A stretch of 64,000 nucleotides of DNA from Pseudoroseomonas aestuarii (GCF_042651065.1 NZ_JBHSCH010000016.1:13099-77098); one strand, 5' to 3'; shown: positions 1 to 8,726, counted from the first letter of the stretch. Notes: generated by a model not told the origin, from the letters alone. Numbers and translations: made by a program.

Positions 1-1
1 G

Positions 2-955
2 GTGGCGGGGCTGCTGCTGGCGACGGGCGGCGGCTGGCCGGCGCTGCTGGCGGCCTCGCTGCTGATCGGGCTGGGCTATGGCCCCTCCCCGCCCGCGGGC
101 AGCGACCTGCTGCGCCGCTATGCGCCGGCGCGGCACCGCTCCCTGGTGTTCTCCATCAAACAATCCGGCGTTCCGCTGGGCGGGGCGGTCGCCGGCATCG
201 CCGTGCCGCTGCTGCTGCAAAGCGGCAACTGGCGCTGGGCCTGCCTTGGCATCGCCCTGCCGGCGCTGGCCGCAACCCTGCTGTCCGAGGCCTTCCGCCG
301 CCGCATCGACCCGCCCGGCCCGCGCCGCTTCTCGCTGCGCGCCGCGCTGGGGCCGGCGCAGATGGCGGCGCCCTTCCGGCTGCTGGCGCGGCGGCCGGCC
401 CTGCTCGGCATCAGCTATGTGAGCCTCGGCTTCGCGGTGGCCCAGGGCAGCGTCTTCGCCTTTCTCGTCCTCTACCTGACGGCACGGCAGGGCTTCACCC
501 TGGCCGAGGCGGGCACCGCCTTCGCCGCCATGCAGGGCGCCGGCGTGGCGGGGCGCATCCTGGTGGGCTGGCTGGCGGACCGGATGGGCTCGGCCCGCCG
601 CATGCTGGTGCTGCTGGCCTTCGCCTCCGCCGCCGTCACCGCGCTGCTGGCGGCGGTCGGCCCCGCATGGCCGCCCGCCGCGGTGGTGGGGCTGAGCGCG
701 CTGGGGGGCATCGCCATCGCCAGCTGGAACGGCGTCTTCATGGCCGAGGTCAGCAGCCTGGTGCCGGAGCCGCAGGTGGGCGAGGCCACGGCGGCCACCA
801 CCTTCGTCACCTTCATCGGCTATGTGCTGGGGCCGGCGCTGGTCGGCGCCTGCCTGGCGCTGGGCACCGGCTACGGGCCGGCCTTTCTCGCCGTGGCGCT
901 GCTGCCCTTCAGCGGCGGGCTGGTGCTGCTCGGAACAGCCGCCCGGCCGTCCTGA
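2..955 (+). CDS. MFS transporter, C-terminal part (5' end outside window)
   Basis: The frame is open from the first base and stops at TGA 953-955, so the true start lies upstream; the GTG at position 2 is only the window edge. The 317 visible residues carry about nine hydrophobic segments. A KQSGVPLG motif near residue 53 and an RILVGWLADRMG segment near residue 182 are typical of the loops between helices in major facilitator proteins. A full MFS protein has 12 helices and about 400 residues, so roughly the first 80-100 residues are missing. It probably moves a small molecule across the inner membrane using the proton gradient. Nothing in the sequence or its neighbours identifies the substrate. 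Confidence 0.85.
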   Translation: MAGLLLATGGGWPALLAASLLIGLGYGPSPPAGSDLLRRYAPARHRSLVFSIKQSGVPLGGAVAGIAVPLLLQSGNWRWACLGIALPALAATLLSEAFRRRIDPPGPRRFSLRAALGPAQMAAPFRLLARRPALLGISYVSLGFAVAQGSVFAFLVLYLTARQGFTLAEAGTAFAAMQGAGVAGRILVGWLADRMGSARRMLVLLAFASAAVTALLAAVGPAWPPAAVVGLSALGGIAIASWNGVFMAEVSSLVPEPQVGEATAATTFVTFIGYVLGPALVGACLALGTGYGPAFLAVALLPFSGGLVLLGTAARPS

Positions 956-1149
956 GCGGCGGCCCGAGTCGGGGCGGCGGGAGAACCGCCCGCCCTTCCG
1001 GCCACCATTGGTTTACGAACGCTCACGAAATGCACCGGATTGTGGATGCCTTGCTTCGTGCAAGATGCGGCCGGATCGTATAGCGTCACTCTCTCCCGCG
1101 CCCACCTTCAGTGGACGCAGCACGGCTGCAGGCTTAAAGATTCAAAGAT

Positions 1150-3381
1150 ATGGCAACGATCCTGATCCTGGACGACAGGACGACCAACCGGGACATTTTC
1201 GCCAGACTGGCCGTGTCGCTCGACAAGGATGTGAGGGTCGAGGCTTTCGGCGACCCGAGGCGGGCCCTCGATTGGCTGCGTGACAACAGCGCCGATCTGG
1301 TGGTCACCGACTTCCGCATGCCGGAAATGGACGGGGCGGAGTTCACGCGCCAGCTGCGAAGCCTCGGGCCCGGCTCGGGTGCCGCGGATGTGCCGGTGAT
1401 CGTCATCACCGCCTACAACGACCGTGCCTACCGGCTGCGCGCCCTGGAGGCGGGCGCCACCGACTTCCTGCTCAGCCCCGTGGACCATTACGAGTTCATG
1501 ACCAGGGCGCGCAACCTGCTGCGGATGCGCTGGCAGCAGCAGATCATCCAGCGCCGCGCCGCCTCGCTGGAGCAGGAGCTGGAGGACAGCGCCCGCAGCC
1601 AGGAGGAGCTGCTGCGCCACAGCCGCCGCGCCCTGGCGCAGGTGATCGACACCGTCCCGGCCATGATCAGCGCGGCCGACCGGCAGGGGCGCTGCGTCTT
1701 CGTCAATGCCTGGCAGGCCCGCTTCTCCGGCTCCACGCCCGATGCGCTGGTGGGCAACCCGGTGGAAGCCCTGTTCGGCCCCGAGCGCGGCCGCCGCTCC
1801 CGTGCGCTCGACCTGCTGGTCTTCGAATCCGGCGAGGCCCTGCCGGGCCGCGAGGAGGAGGCGGTGGACGCCGATGGCCAGGCGCGCATCTTCATCACCA
1901 CCAAGGCGCCGCTGCGGGGCGCCCGCGGCGAGATCGAATCCGTCCTGACCACCTCGCTCGAGATCACCGACCGCAAGCATGCCGAGCAGCGGCTGGGCCA
2001 CCTGGCCCACCACGACCCGCTCACCGGCCTGCCCAACCGCGCCTTCCTGCGCAACCGGCTGCGGCGGGAGCTGGCGCGCGGCCGCCGGGGCGACCACATC
2101 TTCGCCCTCCTCTTCCTCGACCTCGACCGCTTCAAGCCGGTGAACGACGTCTTCGGCCACCACCTGGGCGACGAGCTGCTGCGCGCCGTGGCGGAGCGCC
2201 TGCGCCACGTCACGCAGGAGAACGACATCATCGCCCGTCTGGGCGGCGACGAGTTCGCCATCGTGCAGACCGGCATCAGCCAGGCGGAGGAGGCCGCCAC
2301 CCTGGCCGAGAAGGTGGTGGCCAGCCTGTCGGAACCCTTCCACTGCGGCGGCCAGACGCTGACGGTGGGCGCCAGCATCGGCATCACCCTCTACCCGCGG
2401 GACGGCACGGACGCCGCCGAGCTGCTGCGCAACGCCGACCTCGCCATGTACCGGGCCAAGGCGGAGGGGCGAAATGGCTGGCGCTTCTTCGCCGCCGCCA
2501 TGGATGCGCGGGCACGCGAGGCGATGCAGATCGAGGCGGCGCTGCGCGAGGGCCTCGCCCGCGGCGAGTTCCTGCTGCACTACCAGCCCCAGGTGGACCT
2601 GCGCACCGGCCGCATCACCGGCGCCGAGGCGCTGCTGCGCTGGCAGCGCTCCGGCCAGACGCTGATGGGCCCCGGCCGCTTCCTGCCCGTGGCGGAGGAG
2701 AGCGGGCTGATCGGCCCCATCAACGAATGGGTGCTGGGCGAGGCCTGCCGCCAGGCGGTGCGCTGGCGGGAGGCCGGCCTGCCGCCGATCCGCATGGGGG
2801 TGAACCTCTCCCCCATCCAGTTCCGCCGGCAGGACGTGGCGGCGATGGTCCTGCGGGCTTTGGCGGAAAGCGGGATGAACCCGGCGCAGCTCGACCTCGA
2901 GCTGACCGAGGGCATCCTGATGGAGCAGGCGCCGGAGACGGCGGCCGTGCTGCAGACGCTGCGCACGCGCGGGGTGCGGATTTCGGTCGATGACTTCGGA
3001 ACCGGGTACTCTTCGCTGAACTATGTTAAGAACTTTCCGATAGACCGGCTCAAGATCGACCAGTCCTTTGTGCGCGGCATGACCACGGAGCCGAACGACG
3101 CGGCCATCGTGCGCACCATCGTGGAGCTCGGCCATATGCTGCGCCTGCAGGTGATCGCGGAAGGTGTGGAGACCGAGGCGCAGCTGCTGCAGCTGAAGGC
3201 CGAGGGCTGCGACGAGGTGCAGGGCTTCTACTACAGCGAGGCGGTGCCACCCGCGGATTTCGCCGAGCTGATGGGCCATCCCGTCGCCATCCCACGTGCC
3301 AGCCTGGCGGCGGCCGCCCGGCCGGAGCTGCCGGAGAGCAAGGGCCAGGACGCCGGCCCGCAGCTGCTGCGCGGGCCCTGA
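1150..3381 (+). CDS. REC-PAS-GGDEF-EAL response regulator, partner of the RpfC-like kinase
   Basis: This 743-residue protein should make and/or degrade cyclic-di-GMP under control of a phosphorelay. An N-terminal receiver (about 1-125) has acidic D8/D9 and phospho-acceptor D54 in TDFRMPEMDG. The usual receiver Lys in the KP motif is replaced by Ser109 (LLSPVD). A PAS domain follows (about 165-280). A GGDEF domain (about 290-450) has intact GGDEF but no RxxD inhibitory site (QEND instead). An EAL domain (about 465-720) has EALLRW, NLSPIQ, DDFGTGYSS and AEGVET, so both catalytic cores look complete. The ATG has only a weak purine-rich stretch upstream. The kinase gene begins 7 bp downstream, so the two are probably one operon. 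The position matches RpfG in Xanthomonas, but RpfG ends in HD-GYP. Domain calls are firm; DSF-pathway membership is inferred from the neighbours. Confidence 0.9.
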   Translation: MATILILDDRTTNRDIFARLAVSLDKDVRVEAFGDPRRALDWLRDNSADLVVTDFRMPEMDGAEFTRQLRSLGPGSGAADVPVIVITAYNDRAYRLRALEAGATDFLLSPVDHYEFMTRARNLLRMRWQQQIIQRRAASLEQELEDSARSQEELLRHSRRALAQVIDTVPAMISAADRQGRCVFVNAWQARFSGSTPDALVGNPVEALFGPERGRRSRALDLLVFESGEALPGREEEAVDADGQARIFITTKAPLRGARGEIESVLTTSLEITDRKHAEQRLGHLAHHDPLTGLPNRAFLRNRLRRELARGRRGDHIFALLFLDLDRFKPVNDVFGHHLGDELLRAVAERLRHVTQENDIIARLGGDEFAIVQTGISQAEEAATLAEKVVASLSEPFHCGGQTLTVGASIGITLYPRDGTDAAELLRNADLAMYRAKAEGRNGWRFFAAAMDARAREAMQIEAALREGLARGEFLLHYQPQVDLRTGRITGAEALLRWQRSGQTLMGPGRFLPVAEESGLIGPINEWVLGEACRQAVRWREAGLPPIRMGVNLSPIQFRRQDVAAMVLRALAESGMNPAQLDLELTEGILMEQAPETAAVLQTLRTRGVRISVDDFGTGYSSLNYVKNFPIDRLKIDQSFVRGMTTEPNDAAIVRTIVELGHMLRLQVIAEGVETEAQLLQLKAEGCDEVQGFYYSEAVPPADFAELMGHPVAIPRASLAAAARPELPESKGQDAGPQLLRGP

Positions 3382-3388
3382 GGGTGCC

Positions 3389-5962
3389 ATGAGCGCCCCG
3401 CCCCCCCGGCGCGGCCTGCTGTCCCGCCTGCGCGCACGGCTGCGCGGCCGGCCGGACAGCGAGCACGAGATGAGCTTCAACCGCCTGGCCTTCGCGGTGA
3501 TCATCATCCTCGTGCTGCTGGTGGACGGCTCGGCGGAGTCCCGCAGCGCGCTGCTGGTGATGGCGCTTTATGTCACGCTGGCGCTGGGCGTGCTGGGGCA
3601 TATCCTGGTCTCCCCCGGCATCTCCCAGCCGCGCCGCCTCGCCGCCCTGCTGCTCGATTGCGGCTTCCTGTCCTGGCAGCTCTTCCTGGGCGGCGAGCCG
3701 GTGGCCATGTTCTGGCCCATCTATCTGTGGGTGGTGTTCGGCAACGGCTTCCGCTTCGGGCTGCGCTGGCTGCGCATTGCCATGGCCGCGGCGCTGGCCG
3801 GCTTCGGCGGGGTCATACTCGCCACGCCCTACTGGTCCGGGCAGCCGCACCTGGCCGTCGGGCTGCTGATCGGGCTGATGATCCTGCCGCTCTACGCCGG
3901 CACGCTGATCCGCAAGCTCTCCCTCGCCAAGCAGCAGGCGGAGGAGGCGAACAGCGCCAAATCCCTCTTCCTGGCCAGCGTCAGCCATGAGCTGCGCACC
4001 CCGCTCAACGCCATCATCGGCATGGGTGGCCTGCTGCGCGGCACCAGGCTCGATGCCGAGCAGCAGGAGATGACGCGCACGGTGGACAGCGCCGCGCGCT
4101 CCCTGCTGGCGCTGATCGACGACATCCTCGACCTGTCCCGCATCGAGGCGGGGCGGATGCCGACGGATGACGCGCCCTTCGAGGTGGCCGGGATGCTGGC
4201 CGAGCTGCGCGCCCTGATGGCCAGCCAGTGCCGCGAAAAGGGGCTGCGCTTCTCCGTCCATGCCAGCGCCCGCACCCCGCTGCGGCTGCGCGGCGACCGG
4301 CGGCACCTGCTCGAGGTGCTGCTGAACCTGGCCAGCAACGCGGTGAAATTCACCGCGACCGGCGGGGTGACGGTGACGCTGGACGCCACCCCCGCCGATG
4401 CCACCGGCCGCCGCCTGCGCCTGAGCGCCGAGGTGACCGACACCGGCATCGGCATCGCGCCCGAGGCGCAGGAGCGCATCTTCGAGACCTTCACCCAGGC
4501 CGATCCGAGCATCATCAACCGCTTCGGCGGCACCGGGCTGGGCCTGGCCATCTGCCGCCGGCTGGTGCGGCTGATGGGGGGCGAGATCGGCGTCCGCTCC
4601 AGCCCCGGCCTCGGCAGCACCTTCCATTTCGACCTGCTGCTGGACCCGGCGGAGCCGGTGGCGCCCGCGAGCCTGGCGGGGCTGGCCGCGGTGCTGCTGG
4701 ACCCGGCGCCGATCCGCGCCGCCGCGCTGACCGAGACGCTGGCCAGCCTCGGCATCGAGGTTCGCCACGCCGCCACTCCGGCGGAGGCCGCCACCCTGCT
4801 GCGCGCCCGGCCCGAGGGGCCGGAGGGGCGCTGCCTGCTGCTCACCTATGACGGCCCCGGAAACATCCTGCCGCCCGAGACGCCGGCGCATCCCCGCGTG
4901 CTGATCACCCCCCTGCCCCAGGGGCTGGCGCCGGAGCCGATGCGGCGCGAGCATGTCACGGCGCTGCGGCCCGAGGCCGCGCCGGACGAGATCGCCCATG
5001 CGCTGCGCCTGGCCCTGGCGCTCAGCCCCCGCCCCGCCGCGCCGGCGGAAGCCGCTCCCGGCGCCGGGCCAGAGGGCGCGGCGGCGCCGGGTTCCGCCCA
5101 GCCGGGCCCCGCCCAGCCGGGCACGGCTCAGCCCGGTGCTCCCATCGCGCTGCCGGGGCGGCGCCTGCGCGTGCTGGTCGCGGATGACAGCCGGGTGAAC
5201 CAGCGCGTCGTCGCCAAGATCCTGGAGCGCGCCGGCCACGAGGCCCGGCTGGCCGATGATGGCGACGCCGCGCTCGACATGCTGGAGCAGGAGGCGGACA
5301 GCTTCGACCTGGTGCTGATGGACGTGAACATGCCGGGGCTGGACGGCATCGAGGCGACCAAGCTGTTCCGCGTCATGGCGCTGGGCCAGCCGCACCTGCC
5401 CATCCTGGCGCTGACCGCCGACGCCACGGAGGAAAGCGCCCGCCGCTGTGCCGAGGCGGGCATGGACGGGCATGTGATCAAGCCCGTGCAGCCGGAGGAA
5501 TTGCTGCGGATCGTCGAGGCCAATGCCCGGCCGCCGCGCGGCGGCACGGCCGGGGCCGCGGCGCCGGTGGCCGACATCGCCTCCCATCCCCGCTTCCGCA
5601 TGACCACCCCGGCGCTGGACACCGAGACGCTGGAGAATCTCCGCAAGCTCGGCGGCGAGGAGTTCGTGGACGGGCTGGCGCGGGACTTCCTGTCCGACGC
5701 GGCGGAGCTGATCGAGTCGATCTCCGCCGCTGCCATCGCCGGCGATGCGCCGCGCTTCCATGCGGAGGCGCACGCCCTGCGCAGCAGCGCCGCCAACATC
5801 GGCGCCGCCGCGCTGTGCCGCCTGTGCGAGGAGTGGCGCAAGATGGGGCGGGAGGCGCTGATGCGGGAGGGGGCGGAGCTCGCGCTGCGCGCCAGGGCCG
5901 AGCTGGACCGCACGCGCCGCGCCTTGCTCCAGGAAGTGGACCCGCAAAGTCACCGCGGCTGA
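3389..5962 (+). CDS. rpfC: RpfC-like hybrid sensor histidine kinase (DSF sensor)
   Basis: This 857-residue membrane kinase should sense a cis-2-unsaturated fatty acid signal and pass phosphate through an internal relay. A short cytoplasmic N-terminus with GRPDSEHE (residues 20-27) precedes about five membrane helices (31-172). The dimerisation domain has SHELRTPLN with H200. The ATPase domain has an N box near 316, DTGIGI near 350 and GGTGLGLAIC near 380. A diverged receiver-like stretch follows (about 430-530), then a true receiver (591-715, D645) and an HPt domain (H795 in HALRSSAANIGA). As I recall Xanthomonas RpfC, the same DSE triplet follows GRA near residue 17 and contacts DSF; the loop order and length also match. 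The chosen ATG has GAGGGT just upstream and follows the regulator gene by 7 bp. The gene converges on the RpfF-like gene. Confidence 0.85.
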   Translation: MSAPPPRRGLLSRLRARLRGRPDSEHEMSFNRLAFAVIIILVLLVDGSAESRSALLVMALYVTLALGVLGHILVSPGISQPRRLAALLLDCGFLSWQLFLGGEPVAMFWPIYLWVVFGNGFRFGLRWLRIAMAAALAGFGGVILATPYWSGQPHLAVGLLIGLMILPLYAGTLIRKLSLAKQQAEEANSAKSLFLASVSHELRTPLNAIIGMGGLLRGTRLDAEQQEMTRTVDSAARSLLALIDDILDLSRIEAGRMPTDDAPFEVAGMLAELRALMASQCREKGLRFSVHASARTPLRLRGDRRHLLEVLLNLASNAVKFTATGGVTVTLDATPADATGRRLRLSAEVTDTGIGIAPEAQERIFETFTQADPSIINRFGGTGLGLAICRRLVRLMGGEIGVRSSPGLGSTFHFDLLLDPAEPVAPASLAGLAAVLLDPAPIRAAALTETLASLGIEVRHAATPAEAATLLRARPEGPEGRCLLLTYDGPGNILPPETPAHPRVLITPLPQGLAPEPMRREHVTALRPEAAPDEIAHALRLALALSPRPAAPAEAAPGAGPEGAAAPGSAQPGPAQPGTAQPGAPIALPGRRLRVLVADDSRVNQRVVAKILERAGHEARLADDGDAALDMLEQEADSFDLVLMDVNMPGLDGIEATKLFRVMALGQPHLPILALTADATEESARRCAEAGMDGHVIKPVQPEELLRIVEANARPPRGGTAGAAAPVADIASHPRFRMTTPALDTETLENLRKLGGEEFVDGLARDFLSDAAELIESISAAAIAGDAPRFHAEAHALRSSAANIGAAALCRLCEEWRKMGREALMREGAELALRARAELDRTRRALLQEVDPQSHRG

Positions 5963-6025
5963 GCGCCCCTCCCCTGGCGCGCAGCCCCGACCGACCCTGG
6001 CGGGCGCCCGTCCGGCGCGTTGCCT

Positions 6026-6985
6026 TCACTCCGCCGCGGTCGCGAGGCCGGGGGAGCCGATCCCGCCCAGGCGCCGCTCCTGCGCCGCCACCAGGCGGCC
6101 CATCTTCTTCAGGTCCGTCTCGCCGAGGTTCATCGCAGCGGCGGCCCACATCTCCACCACGTCGCGCAGCTCCTCCAGCGTCACCGGGTTCACCCGCCGG
6201 CGGGCGCGGTAGAGGGTGGTGTGCGCGTTGTGCTTGCGGCTGTGGCGGGCGATGTAGTCGCGCGCCGTCGCCTCGCCCTCGCCATCCTCGGACAGCACGT
6301 CCACCACGCCCATCGCGTGCAGCTCCTCGGCGCCGTAGAGGCGGCCGGAGGTGATCATCTCCTCCGCCCGCTTCCGGTCCAGCCGGCGCGAGAGGAAGCT
6401 GTAGGCGCCCATGCCGGGGAACATGTTGAACAGGATCTCCGGCAGGCCGAGCTTGGCGCTGCGCTCGGCCACGATCAGGTCGAAGGAGAGGGCGTGCTCG
6501 AATCCGCCGCCCAGCGCGTCGCCCTGCACCAGCGCCATGGTCACCATGGGCAGGCCGAAGGCGATGTGGTTGCGGTGGATGGCCTCGACGGCGATGTGGC
6601 CGTAGCGCACCAGGGAGGCATGGTCGCGCGAGCGGATGCGCTCGGCGAAATGGGCCAGGTCGCCGCCGAGGTTGTAGATGCCCGGCACCGCCGAGGCCAT
6701 CACGAACCACTCGGACGGCGCCTGCCCCGCCGCCGCGTGCTCGGCGTGGAAGCGGGCCATGATGTCCTGCATGCGGTGCACGTCCTGCATCAGGGCCAGG
6801 GTGTAGCTCGGCCGGCCCTGGGGACGCATGGTGCACCAGGCGGTGCGGGTCCCGGCCTCCAGCCGCAGCTCGAGGTTGTCGAGGCGCGCCTCCATCGGCA
6901 GCGGGCTGGAAGCGGCGCCCAGGGCGGCCTCGCGGCCGATGGCGTTGCTATCGGCCTGCGGAGCGGTGGTGCGATCGAAGTACAT
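6026..6985 (-). CDS. rpfF: RpfF-like DSF synthase (enoyl-CoA hydratase family)
   Basis: This 319-residue crotonase-fold protein should build the DSF fatty acid by dehydrating a 3-hydroxyacyl-ACP to the cis-2 product and releasing it as free acid. The core segments match RpfF rather than ordinary enoyl-CoA hydratases: YNLGGDLAHF (104-113), ALVQGDALGGGFEHAL (151-166), and LPEILFNMFPGMGAYSF (181-197). The two glutamates are E163 and E183, 20 residues apart, the same spacing as E141 and E161 of Xanthomonas RpfF. The ATG at 6985 is chosen because AGGAG lies 8 bp upstream; a longer open frame to 7198 has no such site. The gene lies tail-to-tail with the RpfC-like kinase, 63 bp apart, as rpfF and rpfC do in Xanthomonas. 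No RpfB-like acyl-CoA ligase is in the window. Confidence 0.88.
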   Translation of the reverse strand: MYFDRTTAPQADSNAIGREAALGAASSPLPMEARLDNLELRLEAGTRTAWCTMRPQGRPSYTLALMQDVHRMQDIMARFHAEHAAAGQAPSEWFVMASAVPGIYNLGGDLAHFAERIRSRDHASLVRYGHIAVEAIHRNHIAFGLPMVTMALVQGDALGGGFEHALSFDLIVAERSAKLGLPEILFNMFPGMGAYSFLSRRLDRKRAEEMITSGRLYGAEELHAMGVVDVLSEDGEGEATARDYIARHSRKHNAHTTLYRARRRVNPVTLEELRDVVEMWAAAAMNLGETDLKKMGRLVAAQERRLGGIGSPGLATAAE

Positions 6986-7142
6986 GCGGATTCTCCTGCG
7001 GGACGGCCGTGCCGCCCCTATTGGACGAGACGCCCATCCGCCGACCGCCGGCAGATGTGAAGGCGAAGCTCGCTGGCGCCATCCTAGCGTCGTGTGGCGC
7101 CTGCGCGCCCACGCCGCATCGCGGCAGCTTCGCCCTCTTTCC

Positions 7143-7167
7143 GCAACTTCCCACGCCGGGGGGTGTT
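7143..7167 (+). promoter_or_regulatory. weak candidate EcfG-type promoter before the sigma factor gene
   Basis: GCAAC (7143-7147), 16 bp, then TGTT (7164-7167) resembles the alphaproteobacterial general-stress consensus GGAAC-N16/17-CGTT with one mismatch in each half. EcfG genes often regulate themselves, which is the only added support. The match alone could be chance. Confidence 0.25.
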
Positions 7168-7199
7168 TCCCGTTTGTCTCCGCTGCAAGACAGGTCACA

Positions 7200-7769
7200 A
7201 TGATTCAGATCGACGACGAGCTTCTCGGCTGTCTCCCTGATCTCCGCGCCTATGCACGTTCTCTGACGCGCAACCGTCATGATGCGGATGATCTGGTGCA
7301 GGATGCCGTGCTTCGCATCCTCCACGCGGCCGATCGTTACCAGCCAGGAACAAACTTCAAGGCCTGGGCGTTCACGATCCTCCGCAACCGCTTCCTCAAC
7401 GAATTCGTCGCGAAGCGCAAAGCCACCCGGGAGTTCGACGAAGGGGAGATGGAGCGCGTGCCGGTCGGGGCACGGCAGGAGGACGGGCTGGAGCTTTCAG
7501 ATTTCCAGCGGATCTTCCACCGGCTTCCGGAGGACCAGCGTTCGATCCTCACCCTCGTCGCCGGCTCCAACATGCCCTACGAGGATGTGGCGAGGGTGCT
7601 CAACTGCGCCGTGGGAACCGTCAAGAGCCGCGTCCACCGCGCCCGCTCCGCCCTGCTGGCATTGCTGGAGGAGGAAAAGCTGCAGCGTTCCGTGCCACAG
7701 CGCCGCATGGCGCTCCGTCCCAGCGCCCGCGCCCTGGCCGCCGAGGAACAGCGCCGGCTGAGCTTCTGA
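7200..7769 (+). CDS. ECF RNA polymerase sigma factor, EcfG-like
   Basis: This 189-residue protein should direct RNA polymerase to stress promoters. Region 2 (about 10-80) contains LPDLRAYARSLT, DADDLVQDAVLRIL and PGTNFKAWAFTILRNRF; the last of these closely resembles EcfG/SigT-type sigma factors of the alphaproteobacterial general stress response. Region 4 (about 105-160) has LPEDQRSILTLV and VARVLNCAVGTVKSRVHRAR, the helix-turn-helix that reads the -35 box. The ATG at 7200 begins the homologous part; the open frame continues upstream without family similarity. No anti-sigma factor (NepR) or PhyR is adjacent, as would be expected for a classical ecfG locus, so the exact subgroup is inferred. 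Several genes downstream carry promoters of the kind EcfG recognises. Confidence 0.88.
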   Translation: MIQIDDELLGCLPDLRAYARSLTRNRHDADDLVQDAVLRILHAADRYQPGTNFKAWAFTILRNRFLNEFVAKRKATREFDEGEMERVPVGARQEDGLELSDFQRIFHRLPEDQRSILTLVAGSNMPYEDVARVLNCAVGTVKSRVHRARSALLALLEEEKLQRSVPQRRMALRPSARALAAEEQRRLSF

Positions 7770-7854
7770 AACCTCCCCTGCTTCGGTCTGCCCCCATGGT
7801 CCCGGGTAGTCCGGGGCAGCGTGGAGGCATTTCCCTCCCCGTCCCCCGCCGGCC

Positions 7855-8262
7855 TCAGAGGCCGTCACGGGATCCGTAGGGCGAGGGGCCGTAATAGCCG
7901 CGCACACGGCCGCTCCACAGCTCATCGGACCAGTCCACCGTCTCGCCCGCCTTGTAGGAGGGCGCATCGGCCAGTTGCTCTTCCGTCACGTCGACCACGT
8001 ATCCGCCCAGCCCGACATCGTAGCGGAGCTGGTTCCAAGGCAGCGGAAAATGCGAGCCGCCGAAGCCGAGGAAGCCACCGAAGGACAGGACGGCGTACTC
8101 GACCCGGCCCTGCACCTTGTCGATCATCAGCGTGTCGATCGAGCCCAGCCTGTTGCCGGAGGTGTCGTAGACCGCGGTGCCCTCTACCCGGTCGGAGGCA
8201 ATGAGCGCGGCGCGATCCTGGCGGGCAGCGGCGCCGGGCTGATTCTGGATCGGTTCTGACAT
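7855..8262 (-). CDS. PRC-barrel domain protein
   Basis: This 135-residue soluble protein has one PRC-barrel domain (about 14-85). RVEGTAVYDTSGNRLGSID is followed by a strand ending in AVLSFGGFLGFGGSHFPLPW, the usual PRC-barrel pattern. The C-terminal tail is rich in Tyr, Gly and Ser. In alphaproteobacteria such proteins are frequent members of the general stress regulon; their biochemical role is unclear. The ATG at 8262 has GGGAGAGG 5 bp upstream. A good candidate stress promoter lies at 8301-8325 on the same strand. The gene converges on the ECF sigma gene. Confidence 0.85.
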   Translation of the reverse strand: MSEPIQNQPGAAARQDRAALIASDRVEGTAVYDTSGNRLGSIDTLMIDKVQGRVEYAVLSFGGFLGFGGSHFPLPWNQLRYDVGLGGYVVDVTEEQLADAPSYKAGETVDWSDELWSGRVRGYYGPSPYGSRDGL

Positions 8263-8300
8263 GGAAACCTCTCCCACTGGTTGTTTGTCTCGCGGGGAAT

Positions 8301-8325
8301 AACGCGGCGGCCGGTTCATGGTTCC
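8301..8325 (-). promoter_or_regulatory. candidate sigma-EcfG promoter of the PRC-barrel gene
   Basis: On the minus strand GGAAC (8325-8321), 16 bp and CGTT (8304-8301) match the general-stress consensus exactly. The -10 element lies about 39 bp upstream of the start codon at 8262, a normal leader length. Confidence 0.65.
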
Positions 8326-8425
8326 ACCGCAACCTGCAACTCTGCCCAGGCCGAGGCTTTTTCCCAGCATCACGGGCGCATCCCTTTCGCGGGAGCATCC
8401 CGTCTGCCAGAGGAGTTCCACAGGT

Positions 8426-8629
8426 ATGTCCGATACCAAGAATGACCCTCCCGCGCGCGAGCGGGTGATCGAGCCGCCGCCGGGACATCACAGCGCCCCG
8501 ATGCCGGACAAGCCCATCGACACCACCCAGGCACGCCAGGGCGTCACCTTCGGCCACATGCGCTGGGTGCTGCTGATCTCGCTCGTGCTGGTGATCGTCG
8601 CCTTCGCGCTGGCCGCCGCCTTCAGCTGA
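8426..8629 (+). CDS. small single-pass membrane protein
   Basis: This 67-residue protein has a polar, proline-rich N-terminal half (1-44) and one C-terminal membrane helix (WVLLISLVLVIVAFALAAAF, 47-66). The ATG is preceded by AGGAG with a 9-bp spacer; the open frame extends further upstream but without a site. It is divergent from the PRC-barrel gene and sits among stress-type genes, so a membrane-associated stress role is possible. I recognise no family. Confidence 0.7.
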   Translation: MSDTKNDPPARERVIEPPPGHHSAPMPDKPIDTTQARQGVTFGHMRWVLLISLVLVIVAFALAAAFS

Positions 8630-8701
8630 CCGAAGGCGATGGCTGCGGGAGCAATCACAGGGAAGTTTTCGGGGGGGAGTGGCCGAGCTGGCCCTGCAAC
8701 C

Positions 8702-8726
8702 GGAACTTGGCCACGGCGGAGCGGTT
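8702..8726 (+). promoter_or_regulatory. candidate sigma-EcfG promoter of the KGG-repeat gene
   Basis: GGAAC (8702-8706), 16 bp and GGTT (8723-8726) match the general-stress consensus with one change, in the least conserved base of the -10 element. It lies 88 bp upstream of the KGG-protein start. Confidence 0.5.

Noticed and set aside
2..400. Position 2 GTG as the true start of the MFS gene
   Set aside because: The frame is open to the edge and the product lacks the first helices of the family, so the gene is cut by the window.
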